This document shows positions 16,468 to 23,961 of a stretch of DNA of 64,000 nucleotides, in pieces. The position numbers and the translations under genes are program-made. Within the stretch, counting starts at the first letter, position 1, and each line of letters opens with the position of its first letter. The notes beneath the pieces are model-generated. The model saw nothing but the letters and a program-made list of their open reading frames with translations, did not search any database and was not told the origin of the DNA. Source of the DNA: JAHEFU01 sp020440645 (GTDB taxonomy: Bacteria > 4484-113 > JAFGCY01); the NCBI GenBank assembly GCA_020440645.1, contig JAGRNR010000005.1:42653-106652 (forward strand), in the 5' to 3' direction.

Positions 16468-17709
16468 CTAATCAACCACGTCCGAAACGCGCTTCACGAT
16501 GAAGTGGATCCCGCGCACGGAAGAATCACCGAGTTCAACATCCACGTTTGCGGGCCTGACCACCAGGCGGTCATTGCCGCTTTCGGCATGTACGGTGTAC
16601 ATCCCGCTCTCGAGGTTGCGGAAAACGAATTTCCCGTCGTCATTCGTAAGCACCGGGGCATGGTCCGTACCGGCCAGGCTGACAATGATGCCCGGCACGG
16701 GGCGGCCGTCCTCAGTGCTGGCGATGCCGATGATGAACAGGCCATGCTCGCCGTCTCGCTGGCCCCACCAGCCGCCGTCCACATTGCTGTGGGCGCTGCG
16801 GCCGGCATCATTCACGGCGAGCACGCAGTAGAAGTAGCGCACTCCAGGCCTCGCGTTGTCATCGAGGAAGCGGGTCTCCGCCGTGCGGCCGATCGCCACG
16901 AATCCGCGGCGCTCCAGCTGGTCGTCGCCGGCCTGCTCATCAGGCTGCAGTTTGCGGAACACCAGGTAATGGTCCACCACCCCGCGGTGCGGCGCATTCC
17001 AGTGCAGGCCGATGCCGTTGTCAACCGTGCCGTCAGAGGCTTCCAGCCCCCAGGGGGCATGGCTGCGGCGCATCGGGCGGTCAGTGTTGCCATCGAGGAT
17101 CACGCTGGCGGACTGCATCACGGCGCCTAGCGGGTCCACTGTGAACACCACGAAGTACAGCGTGCCGGCCGGCGAGATGAAGCTCGCATCCTGTGGCAGG
17201 CGCACCTTCGAAGCTGCGTCATGTGGGCCGCTGATCGTCCAGCTGCGGTTGGAGTAATTGCCGACCGCGACGAAGTAGCCGCCGGCGCCCTCCAGTGGCA
17301 TGGCCTGCACGTCCAGCCCGACCACGTCGTAGTCACCGAGGCCGTCGATGCCGTACAGCGCCCAGGCCAGGCCAAAGCCCTCCGGCTGCAGCAGCAGGCC
17401 GCGGTCCGTCTCTGTGGCGTTGGCAGCATTGATGTAGTCATTGCCGCGCACGGAGGGCGGTGCCTCATCCAGGGCACTGCTGCCCTTCAGCGGCTCAAGC
17501 CCGGCGGGCAGGGCAGGCAGGCCGCTCACATCAGCCGGGCTGCCGTCGAGCTTCTCGTTGACAGTTTCCAGCTGGGGAATCTGGGCCTGCTGGTCCAGTG
17601 CGGTGTTGAGATCAGGGTTCGAGCTTGTCCCTCCGCCACAGCTGCCAAGCAGCATGGCAAGGCTGATGATCAGAAGCAGGAGCCCCCTTCCTTCCTTTCG
17701 CATATACAT
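16468..17709 (-). CDS. Lipoprotein with aromatic-motif domain, FN3 and carboxypeptidase-regulatory-like domains, 413 aa
   Basis: The lipobox LLGSC places the lipid-modified Cys at residue 24. Residues 25-90 are a low-complexity linker. Residues about 95-205 form a domain shared with other lipoproteins here: YFVAVGNYSNRSWTISGP, then SPAGTLYFVVFTVDP, comparable to YYVGLSDYGSGRWDWHGP and SPAGNLLVAVLVDG elsewhere. Next is an FN3-like domain (about 215-315; VDHYLVFRKLQ, GVRYFYCVLAVNDAG). The C-terminal 85 residues form a carboxypeptidase-regulatory-like beta-sandwich (GRPVPGIIVSL...DDGKFVFRNLESGMYTV). The protein is likely surface-bound and without enzyme activity. AAGGAG nine bases before ATG 17709 supports the start. 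Confidence 0.85.
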   Translation of the reverse strand: MYMRKEGRGLLLLIISLAMLLGSCGGGTSSNPDLNTALDQQAQIPQLETVNEKLDGSPADVSGLPALPAGLEPLKGSSALDEAPPSVRGNDYINAANATETDRGLLLQPEGFGLAWALYGIDGLGDYDVVGLDVQAMPLEGAGGYFVAVGNYSNRSWTISGPHDAASKVRLPQDASFISPAGTLYFVVFTVDPLGAVMQSASVILDGNTDRPMRRSHAPWGLEASDGTVDNGIGLHWNAPHRGVVDHYLVFRKLQPDEQAGDDQLERRGFVAIGRTAETRFLDDNARPGVRYFYCVLAVNDAGRSAHSNVDGGWWGQRDGEHGLFIIGIASTEDGRPVPGIIVSLAGTDHAPVLTNDDGKFVFRNLESGMYTVHAESGNDRLVVRPANVDVELGDSSVRGIHFIVKRVSDVVD

Positions 17710-18060
17710 GTCCGTCTCCTTCCAGGACTGGGTCCTGTTGATTGGTCACAGTTGGATGGTAACTGCACCAATCAGCAGTCGTAAGACACGAATGTATCCC
17801 TTCTTGTGGGGCACAGTTTGTCATTTTCAAGCGAAACCAGCCACCACAGTGCAAGTTATAACAGAATCTGTGCCCATTAATCTTTGCGAAAGCGAAATGA
17901 AAGCTGATCTCAGCGGATTTCCCTTTCGCAATGTAACCGGCCTGCCAGGCCTGCGTCTGAGTATGTGTAGAGCAAACGCTGATTAAGGCGGGGGGCCTCC
18001 ATCATCCCATCCCATCCCAAACCCCCCGCCATTTTTTTCCCTCCCAATCTCCCGCGCCAC
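17710..18060. other. Intergenic region with orphan GC-rich hairpin
   Basis: This gap separates the divergent genes at 17709 and 18077. It holds the ribosome binding site and probable promoter of the minus-strand lipoprotein and no convincing gene. GGCGGGGGG (17987-17995) and CCCCCCGCC (18022-18030) can pair over a 26-base loop of repeated CATCC units. The T-run at 18032-18038 makes it look like a plus-strand terminator, although no plus-strand gene ends just upstream. Confidence 0.5.
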
Positions 18061-18066
18061 TAGAAT
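18061..18066 (+). promoter_or_regulatory. -10 hexamer of leaderless-type gene at 18077
   Basis: TAGAAT ends 10 bases before ATG 18077. No ribosome binding site lies between them. Confidence 0.45.
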
Positions 18067-18076
18067 CAATCCTGCA

Positions 18077-18757
18077 ATGGGCATCTTCGCCAAGGCAATC
18101 ATCAGGCTGCTGCTGGCCTTCGTGGTGCTGTACCTGCTGCTGTTCGTACTGTCTGCCGATGCGCAGTGGCTGCAGGGCTGGCTGCTATGGGGCCTGCTGG
18201 CAGCGACCGTCGTTGCCAATCTCGTTGTATTGCGCCGTGACCCGGGCCTGCTGGCGGAGCGTATGAAGCCGATGCTCAGGGCGGGCCAGCCGCTCATTGA
18301 CCGCATCCTGCTGCTGCTGTTCGTTGCTTGCTACGGTGCCTGGTACATCCTGATGCCGCTGCAGCACAGGCAGCAGCCTGGGACATCCATCCCTGTCTGG
18401 CTGCAGGCCGCCGGCGGACTGCTGGCGCTGTCCGGTTGCGTGATCATCATCATTTGCTTCGCGCAGAACAGCTACCTGTCCACCGTGGTTCGCATCCAGT
18501 CCGAGCGCGGGCACCAGCTGGTGGACACAGGTCTCTACTCCATCGTGCGGCACCCGATGTACGCAGGCGTACTTTGCCTGCTGCCGGGGGCTGCGCTGTT
18601 GCTCTCATCCTCATGGGGCCTGCTGGCAGGCATTGCCGGAATTGTGGTTCTCTACCTGCGCGCCGTACAGGAGGAGAAGCTGCTTTGCCAGCAGTTGCCC
18701 GGCTACGCGGATTACGTCAAGCGGGTGCGCCACAGGCTGATTCCATACATCCTCTGA
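18077..18757 (+). CDS. Isoprenylcysteine carboxyl methyltransferase-like membrane protein, 226 aa
   Basis: An integral membrane protein with about five hydrophobic segments (roughly residues 8-26, 34-50, 74-93, 109-127 and 160-187). The C-terminal signature of the ICMT/PEMT superfamily is present: GLYSIVRHPMYAGVL (about residue 152), then VQEEKLLCQQLPGYADYVKRV and RLIPYI. Members bind S-adenosylmethionine and methylate a carboxyl group or phospholipid at the membrane. Bacterial relatives are mostly uncharacterised, so the substrate is unknown. The ATG follows a -10 element directly. A MocR-family gene starts 141 bases downstream on the same strand, but a functional link is not shown. Confidence 0.87.
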   Translation: MGIFAKAIIRLLLAFVVLYLLLFVLSADAQWLQGWLLWGLLAATVVANLVVLRRDPGLLAERMKPMLRAGQPLIDRILLLLFVACYGAWYILMPLQHRQQPGTSIPVWLQAAGGLLALSGCVIIIICFAQNSYLSTVVRIQSERGHQLVDTGLYSIVRHPMYAGVLCLLPGAALLLSSSWGLLAGIAGIVVLYLRAVQEEKLLCQQLPGYADYVKRVRHRLIPYIL

Positions 18758-18898
18758 CCTCATCCCGGCCTTCCTTGATTGCACTGTGCCCCTGTTCTGA
18801 ATCTCAGTTATACTGACTGTGACCCCGTGATTGGGACACAATTGCGCTCCTGGTTGCCTGCCCGGCACGGGTATCTTAGAAATGAAGCGGGAACAAGA

Positions 18899-20416
18899 GT
18901 GAACATCATCCTTGATCGCGAAAGCAAGCAGCCGCTGTACCGGCAGATCATCGAAACCATCACCAACTGGGTGAAGAGCGGAGAGCTGCCGCCGGGCGCT
19001 TCACTGCCAAGTGTGCGCCAGCTTGCCCGTGACCTCGGAGTGGGGATCAAGACCGTGAGACAGGCCTACGACGAACTGGTTGCGAATGGAGTGCTGGACA
19101 CCCGGCAGGGCAGTGGCACCTTTGTCTCCGACCGTCCGGCGGGCCTCGTGTTCAGCGTTGACCCCGAGGAGCTCAACCAGGGCATGGCGGAACTGCCGCC
19201 GATGATCTGGCAACCCTACAAGTTCGACACCCGCTTCGGCCAGTTCACGATCAAGGCCGGTGAGGAGCATCCCTACAAGCTCTCGCTTGCGCAGCCGGAC
19301 CCCTCACTGTTCCCCTTCGAGCGCATCAAGCAGGTTGCCACCAACATGCTCTGGTACCCGAAGGAGATGTTCTTTGACCGCAGCCACCCGCAGGGCTACC
19401 AGCCGCTGGTGGAATGGCTGGAGCGCGAGATGGCGCTGGCCGGCGTCGACATGCGCCCCGGTGTCAACGAGGTGATCATTTCCGGCGGCTTCCAGCGCGC
19501 CTTGTCAATGATCCTCGACCTGCTGGCGGCCCGCGGTGAGATGGTGGCGGTCGAGACCCCGACCTACGCCAGCATCCTCAACCTGCTGATCGTGAAGGGC
19601 ATCCAGTGCGTCGGCGTGCCGGTGGATGGAGCCGGGATGGATACGGAGTACCTCTCCGTGCTGTTGCGCAAGGAGCGCATCAAGGCGATCATCACCATCC
19701 CGACCTACCACAACCCGACCGGCACCGTGCTTGCCAACGAGCGGCGGGAGCACCTGCTGCGCCTGGCGGCCCAGCACCGCGTGCCGATCATCGAGGACGA
19801 CTGGGGCCGGGCGCTGCGCTATGAAGGCAATGCCGTGCCACCGCTCAAGGCGCTGGACAGCGGCGGCTATGTGATCCACGTCGGCAGCTTCTCGAAGACC
19901 TTCCTGCCGGGCCTGCGCATCGGCTGGATCACCCTGCCGGGTGAGATCGCCGTCACCGCGCTGCGCGCCAAGTTCGCCGCCGACAAGGGCGACAGCTGGT
20001 TCCTGCAGGTGATGCTGCATGAGTTCATCTCACGCGGCTACTTTGACAAGCACCTGCGAAAGACCATCAAGGTCTACAACCAGCGCCGGCTCGCGCTGCT
20101 GGACGGTCTGAAGCAGCACATGCCGCCGGAGGTCAGCTGGGTGCGACCCAGTGGCGGGCTGTCGGTCTGGGTCAGGCTGCCGCGGCAGATCAAGAGCATC
20201 CCGCTCTTGGAAGCCTGCCTGCCACACGGGCTGGAATTCGCGACGGCGAACTTCTTCAGCCCGGAGCGTGAGGATTCCAGCGAGCTGCGCCTGAGCTTTG
20301 GCCGCGCCACGGAGCAGGAACTGCACGAGGGGGCACGGATCCTCGGGGATGTGATCCGCGAAATGATGGACAAGCTCTCCACCCCGGTGGAGAAGGGGGC
20401 CGACTTCGCAGAGTAA
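18899..20416 (+). CDS. MocR/GntR-family PLP-dependent transcriptional regulator, 505 aa
   Basis: Residues 1-75 are a GntR-type winged helix: QPLYRQIIETITNWVKSGEL, LPSVRQLARDLGVGIKTVRQ and the wing GSGTFVSDRP. Residues about 140-495 are an aminotransferase class I fold with PTYHNPTGTV, IIEDDWGRALRY and the PLP-lysine motif HVGSFSKTFLPGLRIGW. MocR proteins sense PLP or an amino compound and control vitamin B6 or amino-acid genes; the target here is unknown. I start it at GTG 18899 (VNIILDRESKQPLYRQ), where GntR domains begin, with GAAGCGGGA upstream. The open frame extends 40 more codons that look non-coding and contain a possible promoter (TATACT near 18810). Its TAA overlaps an ATG (TAATG) of the next frame, so the lipoprotein behind it is probably co-transcribed. 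Confidence 0.92.
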   Translation: MNIILDRESKQPLYRQIIETITNWVKSGELPPGASLPSVRQLARDLGVGIKTVRQAYDELVANGVLDTRQGSGTFVSDRPAGLVFSVDPEELNQGMAELPPMIWQPYKFDTRFGQFTIKAGEEHPYKLSLAQPDPSLFPFERIKQVATNMLWYPKEMFFDRSHPQGYQPLVEWLEREMALAGVDMRPGVNEVIISGGFQRALSMILDLLAARGEMVAVETPTYASILNLLIVKGIQCVGVPVDGAGMDTEYLSVLLRKERIKAIITIPTYHNPTGTVLANERREHLLRLAAQHRVPIIEDDWGRALRYEGNAVPPLKALDSGGYVIHVGSFSKTFLPGLRIGWITLPGEIAVTALRAKFAADKGDSWFLQVMLHEFISRGYFDKHLRKTIKVYNQRRLALLDGLKQHMPPEVSWVRPSGGLSVWVRLPRQIKSIPLLEACLPHGLEFATANFFSPEREDSSELRLSFGRATEQELHEGARILGDVIREMMDKLSTPVEKGADFAE

Positions 20417-20430
20417 TGAAGGAGCGAGAC

Positions 20431-21342
20431 ATGCAATACAGATGGAACAACATGGGGTTGGCAATTTTCCTGCTGGCAATGCTCTTGGCAGGCTGTGGCG
20501 GCGGGACGGAACTGGCCAAGCAGCAGCAGTCAGGCAATGGCACGCTGGCGGGCAGCATCACGGTCGGTGGCAGCGAACTGGCGGAACTGCCCGGCGGCGG
20601 CAAGATCGGCACACGGCTGATTGAGAACATCGAGGACATCGACTCCATCGAGATCGAAACCACGGGCGGACTGATGAATGTCACCAGCGTCCCGCCCGGC
20701 ACCGCGCAGCTGCTGCAGCTTGCGCTCATGCCGGAGGAGGACCTCAGCGGTGGCAACGCAGCCAGCACGGCGGTCACGCTGAACATCCCGCTCAGCATCG
20801 AGCAGGGCCAGCAGACGAGCGTATCCGTTGAGGTGCAGTTTGAGCAGGAGGCAGCGATTGCCAGCAAGGCCTCAGCCCAGGCCGGGCGCCCCTGGTTCGT
20901 GCGGCTGCGCTATACCATCAGTGGACCGGGCGCCACCACCAGGCACCTGCGGATCCGCTGGGCGGACAGCATGCTGCAGGATGACCGTGACCTGGATGAC
21001 GACTTCAGCGATGAGGACAGTTTCCCGGACAGCGATCGCGATGGACTCGGAGATGACTACCGCGAAATCGTGACGGACCAGGCGAAGGATCGCGCGGTGC
21101 TGACCCGGGAAGGATCCATCATGCAGACGGTTCCTGCGGAGCATGCGGTCCTGCTCAACACAGGCCTGAGCATCCGCATCAGCGAGCTGACCAGCATCAC
21201 AAGGAATGGACAGCCATCGCGGCCTGCCGAGCTGCAGCCCGGCGATGCCTGCAGCGCCAGCGGCTACATCGGGGATGATGGCATCCTGCGGGCACTGGAG
21301 ATTGACGCAAGGGCGCAGTCTGACGTATCATCAAGGCATTAG
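20431..21342 (+). CDS. Lipoprotein with Asp-rich calcium-type segment and DUF5666-like C-terminus, 303 aa
   Basis: The lipobox LLAGC gives lipid-Cys at residue 22. Residues 30-160 are beta-rich with Gly- and Glu-rich turns. Residues about 185-215 carry a run of Asp repeats (DDRDLDDDFSDEDSF, then DSDRDGLGDDY) like EF-hand or thrombospondin type-3 calcium loops. The last 80 residues (RISELTSITRNGQP...ELQPGDACSASGYIGDDGIL) match the small OB-like pattern of DUF5666 domains. The function is unknown, probably an extracellular calcium-stabilised protein. ATG 20431 is preferred over ATG 20416 because GAAGGAG lies 6 bases before it and the signal peptide then starts cleanly. It follows the MocR gene with no gap. 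Confidence 0.83.
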   Translation: MQYRWNNMGLAIFLLAMLLAGCGGGTELAKQQQSGNGTLAGSITVGGSELAELPGGGKIGTRLIENIEDIDSIEIETTGGLMNVTSVPPGTAQLLQLALMPEEDLSGGNAASTAVTLNIPLSIEQGQQTSVSVEVQFEQEAAIASKASAQAGRPWFVRLRYTISGPGATTRHLRIRWADSMLQDDRDLDDDFSDEDSFPDSDRDGLGDDYREIVTDQAKDRAVLTREGSIMQTVPAEHAVLLNTGLSIRISELTSITRNGQPSRPAELQPGDACSASGYIGDDGILRALEIDARAQSDVSSRH

Positions 21343-21376
21343 ACGGGGCTATGACCGTGCAAATCCATAGCGCGCA

Positions 21377-21402
21377 GGGGGAGGGCCAGGCCCTCCCCCG
21401 TT
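21377..21402 (+). terminator. Hairpin terminator after the DUF5666-like lipoprotein
   Basis: GGGGGAGGG and CCCTCCCCC pair around CCAGG and are followed by GTTTCCTT. The T-run is short, so the strength is uncertain. Confidence 0.6.
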
Positions 21403-21442
21403 TCCTTACTGCCGAATTCGGTGGGCGGGATGCCTGCTTGGG

Positions 21443-21448
21443 TATAAT
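21443..21448 (+). promoter_or_regulatory. -10 hexamer for the L,D-transpeptidase gene
   Basis: TATAAT lies 70 bases before ATG 21518. Alternative GTG starts occur closer to it (21455 onward), but they would put extra residues before the signal peptide. Confidence 0.5.
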
Positions 21449-21517
21449 TGTTGGGTGCTCCCCTGTGGAGCAGTGATATTAGACGCTGTGAGCATATTCC
21501 GAGAGGTTGAGATCAAG

Positions 21518-22288
21518 ATGACCAGCCGCACGACCTTCACCGCCGTACTGGCAGCGCTGCTGCTTGTGCTGTTCGCCATCAGTGCCGCCTTCGCCCAGGA
21601 ATCGGAAGCTGAGGAAGTCCCGGCCTCCCATGGAAACGGCATCAATCGCGCCGTCAGCTACAGCCAGGCGCTGCTGTCCGACCGTTTCCTGCCCGGATTG
21701 CCGGATTTCGACGGCGCCAGCGGCTACCAGACGCGTGCCCAGAAGATCGTCAGCGACCTGTTTGCTGAGGGTGAAAGCGATGTCAGCGACCTCGTGCAGG
21801 TACTGGTTGCCAACAACCGCACGGTGCTGGACCACCTGATCGTCAACCTTGCCACCCAGACCATCTACGAATGCAACATCAACGGTGAGAAGCTCAATGA
21901 GCAGAAGATCTCCAGCGGGGCCCATGGCTATGACACTCCGCTCGGTGAGTACAAGGTGGTCAACCAGGCCAAGAAGGCCTACTCCAAGAAGTACGAGAGC
22001 TGGATGCTGCACTGGATGGGCCTGACCTCTGACGGTGCCTACGGCATGCATGGCCTTGAGGGTTCAAGCTACGAGCGCAAGCTAGGCAGTGTTGCCAGCC
22101 ATGGCTGCGTGCGCCTCAGCCGCGAGTACGCCAAGGACCTGTACAGCCGCATCAAGGTCGGCACGCCGGTCTACATCGTGAACGACCCGGAGCTTGACCT
22201 GCCGCCCTACCGAGAGATCAGCGAAGAGGCTGCATTGTCAATCGTGCTTGACGTTGTCAACCCCAGTGACCCCTGGGAAGTCTTCTGA
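21518..22288 (+). CDS. L,D-transpeptidase (YkuD/ErfK family), exported, 256 aa
   Basis: These enzymes cross-link peptidoglycan or attach proteins to it outside the cytoplasmic membrane. Residues 1-27 are a signal peptide ending AAFAQ. The catalytic domain covers about residues 105-225: LIVNLATQTIYECNINGEKL, TPLGEYKVV, GMHGLEG, and the active-site motif SHGCVRLS with nucleophile Cys197. The preceding region (30-105) is a short linker domain without LysM or PG-binding repeats. I use ATG 21518 rather than GTG 21455 because it begins the signal peptide; GAGAGG lies upstream. The gene converges with the minus-strand gene ending at 22304. The presence of this enzyme implies that the organism makes peptidoglycan. 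Confidence 0.92.
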   Translation: MTSRTTFTAVLAALLLVLFAISAAFAQESEAEEVPASHGNGINRAVSYSQALLSDRFLPGLPDFDGASGYQTRAQKIVSDLFAEGESDVSDLVQVLVANNRTVLDHLIVNLATQTIYECNINGEKLNEQKISSGAHGYDTPLGEYKVVNQAKKAYSKKYESWMLHWMGLTSDGAYGMHGLEGSSYERKLGSVASHGCVRLSREYAKDLYSRIKVGTPVYIVNDPELDLPPYREISEEAALSIVLDVVNPSDPWEVF

Positions 22289-22303
22289 GCAGCCGGCGCA
22301 GCC

Positions 22304-23665
22304 TCAGTAGCTGATCCTGAAACGTTCAACCTGCTGCCCGCCCGCAACCGGACACAGCAGCAGGAAATAACCATCCCCATCCGGCCAGCACAGCATCTCC
22401 GCACCATTCGGCAGGCTGAGCATGTGGTCCCGGTGCATCACATAGTCATGCACGAGCAGGCCGCCGCAGTTGCGCCTTGTCAGCCATAGCAGTACCGGCC
22501 AGCGCGCCACTGCCTGTTCGATGGAGCGCATTACCCGTCCACTTTCGAAGCGGCTGGCCTGCAGCAGGATCGTATAACTGTCAGGACTTGCCTGCATCCT
22601 GAATTCACCCAGCGGCCGGCGCATGTCAGTGTATTCGAAGCGCACGGATGGACCGGAACGGTCAGTGTAGAAGCGGTTGAGGCCGCTTGAATCACTGACA
22701 ACCACAAGGTTGTCATCCGGGATCAGGGCATGCCTGACGATCCGTTCGCTGCTGCTGAACTGGTTGATGTCAACACCCTGCGGCCCATGCCAGAAGAAGC
22801 GCTGCCCGTGACGGTCCATTGAAGTGATCAGCACTATCGGCTGGACCTGTTCCACGAGCTGGCTGGGGTCGTCCTCGCTGTGCAGGATGCTGCGCACCGT
22901 ACCTTCGGAAAGCAGGCCGGCATCCCCCTGCTGCAGTACCGGGTTCAGCCTCGTTGCCTGCCACTCATCATTCTCCGGCCCAGGTGGCTGGGCATGCCAG
23001 ATGTCGCCTGCCTTGTCCGTGAAGTAGATCTCATGCACACTGGTTGCCAGCAGCGGTCCGGCCAGGTCCATCTCCTCAAGCAGGAAGCAGCTGTCCTGCG
23101 GGTTGCCATCCTTGTCATAGACATAGCAGTATCCGCCGCCGGTGAACACATAAAGCTGACCGTCATTGCCAGGAACAGGCTTGATCAGGAACGGGATGCC
23201 GGACAGCCTGAAGTCTGGAAGCAGGCTGCGTGTCCAGAGCACTTGCCCGTCGGCTGAGAGAAGGTTGATGATGCCATCGAGATTGCAGGCAACATATCCA
23301 TGTCCGGGCCAGGCGGTGTAGTTGCCTCCAATATCCATCTGCGGGTCGTCAATCCGCTTGTATCGCGGCGGATCCGCCCCGAAGCAGTGCAGCGCAAGGT
23401 CGCTGTCCAGCACTGCAGCACCTTCCCCGCAGTCCAGCAGCTCAACGGCTGCAAAGCCTTCCGGCAGCACTGGGCCAAGCTTGCCAGCGGGCAGCAATCT
23501 TGGGCGGGGCGCAGCCAGCAGCAGGATTGCCCCAAGCAGCCACAGGACAAGGAATCCTCCGCCTGCAAGCAGAAGGCGGAGGCGGTTTCGCTGGGCTGTC
23601 GCCAACAGCAGGGGATGGGCCAGTTCATCGCTGTCGGGCCTGTGGTTTGGCGGTATGCGGGACAT
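22304..23665 (-). CDS. Membrane-anchored propeller-like protein, 453 aa
   Basis: After about 30 cytoplasmic residues comes one transmembrane segment (LLLAGGGFLVLWLLGAILLLA, about 31-51); the rest should be outside. The outer part has repeated strands with Gly-Asp turns (AVLDSDLALHCFGA, GIINLLSADGQVLWT, YCYVYDKDGNPQDS, GLNRFYTDRSG) consistent with a PQQ-like beta-propeller. No catalytic or cofactor motif is seen. It begins two bases after the stop of a 47-residue membrane protein, so both are likely one operon. It resembles the exported propeller protein at 15058-16353 in length and style. Confidence 0.78.
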   Translation of the reverse strand: MSRIPPNHRPDSDELAHPLLLATAQRNRLRLLLAGGGFLVLWLLGAILLLAAPRPRLLPAGKLGPVLPEGFAAVELLDCGEGAAVLDSDLALHCFGADPPRYKRIDDPQMDIGGNYTAWPGHGYVACNLDGIINLLSADGQVLWTRSLLPDFRLSGIPFLIKPVPGNDGQLYVFTGGGYCYVYDKDGNPQDSCFLLEEMDLAGPLLATSVHEIYFTDKAGDIWHAQPPGPENDEWQATRLNPVLQQGDAGLLSEGTVRSILHSEDDPSQLVEQVQPIVLITSMDRHGQRFFWHGPQGVDINQFSSSERIVRHALIPDDNLVVVSDSSGLNRFYTDRSGPSVRFEYTDMRRPLGEFRMQASPDSYTILLQASRFESGRVMRSIEQAVARWPVLLWLTRRNCGGLLVHDYVMHRDHMLSLPNGAEMLCWPDGDGYFLLLCPVAGGQQVERFRISY

Positions 23666-23667
23666 GC

Positions 23668-23811
23668 TCAGGCGTGGGGGATGTCAAGCAGGAAGCGGAA
23701 TGCCAGGTAACTCAGCACGCTGATCACCGCGAGCACCAGGAAGAATGCCAGCACGACACGGCGGCCCTGCAGGCCATGTGGTTCATGTCCGGACTGGTTC
23801 TGCTCTGCCAT
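23668..23811 (-). CDS. Small single-span membrane protein, 47 aa
   Basis: Translating the minus strand from ATG 23811 gives MAEQNQSGHEPHGLQGRR, one hydrophobic span (VVLAFFLVLAVISVLSYLAF) and a short tail ending LLDIPHA before TGA. The stop is two bases ahead of the ATG at 23665, so it is probably translated together with that membrane propeller protein. A TGTGCTAAT element about 9 bases upstream could be an extended -10 of a leaderless transcript. I do not recognise the protein. It may be a partner or assembly factor of its neighbour, by position only. Confidence 0.65.
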   Translation of the reverse strand: MAEQNQSGHEPHGLQGRRVVLAFFLVLAVISVLSYLAFRFLLDIPHA

Positions 23812-23961
23812 CACTGCGAGATTAGCACATCCGGCAGTGCATGCGCCGTGGCTGGCGGAAGTGTATGGCAGATAACACTGGCAACTGTCAGGTCAAACTG
23901 CGGCAGCTCTACCTTACAGTTCACTTAGCTGCAATCCCAATCCACTTTTCTGGAGACCGCC

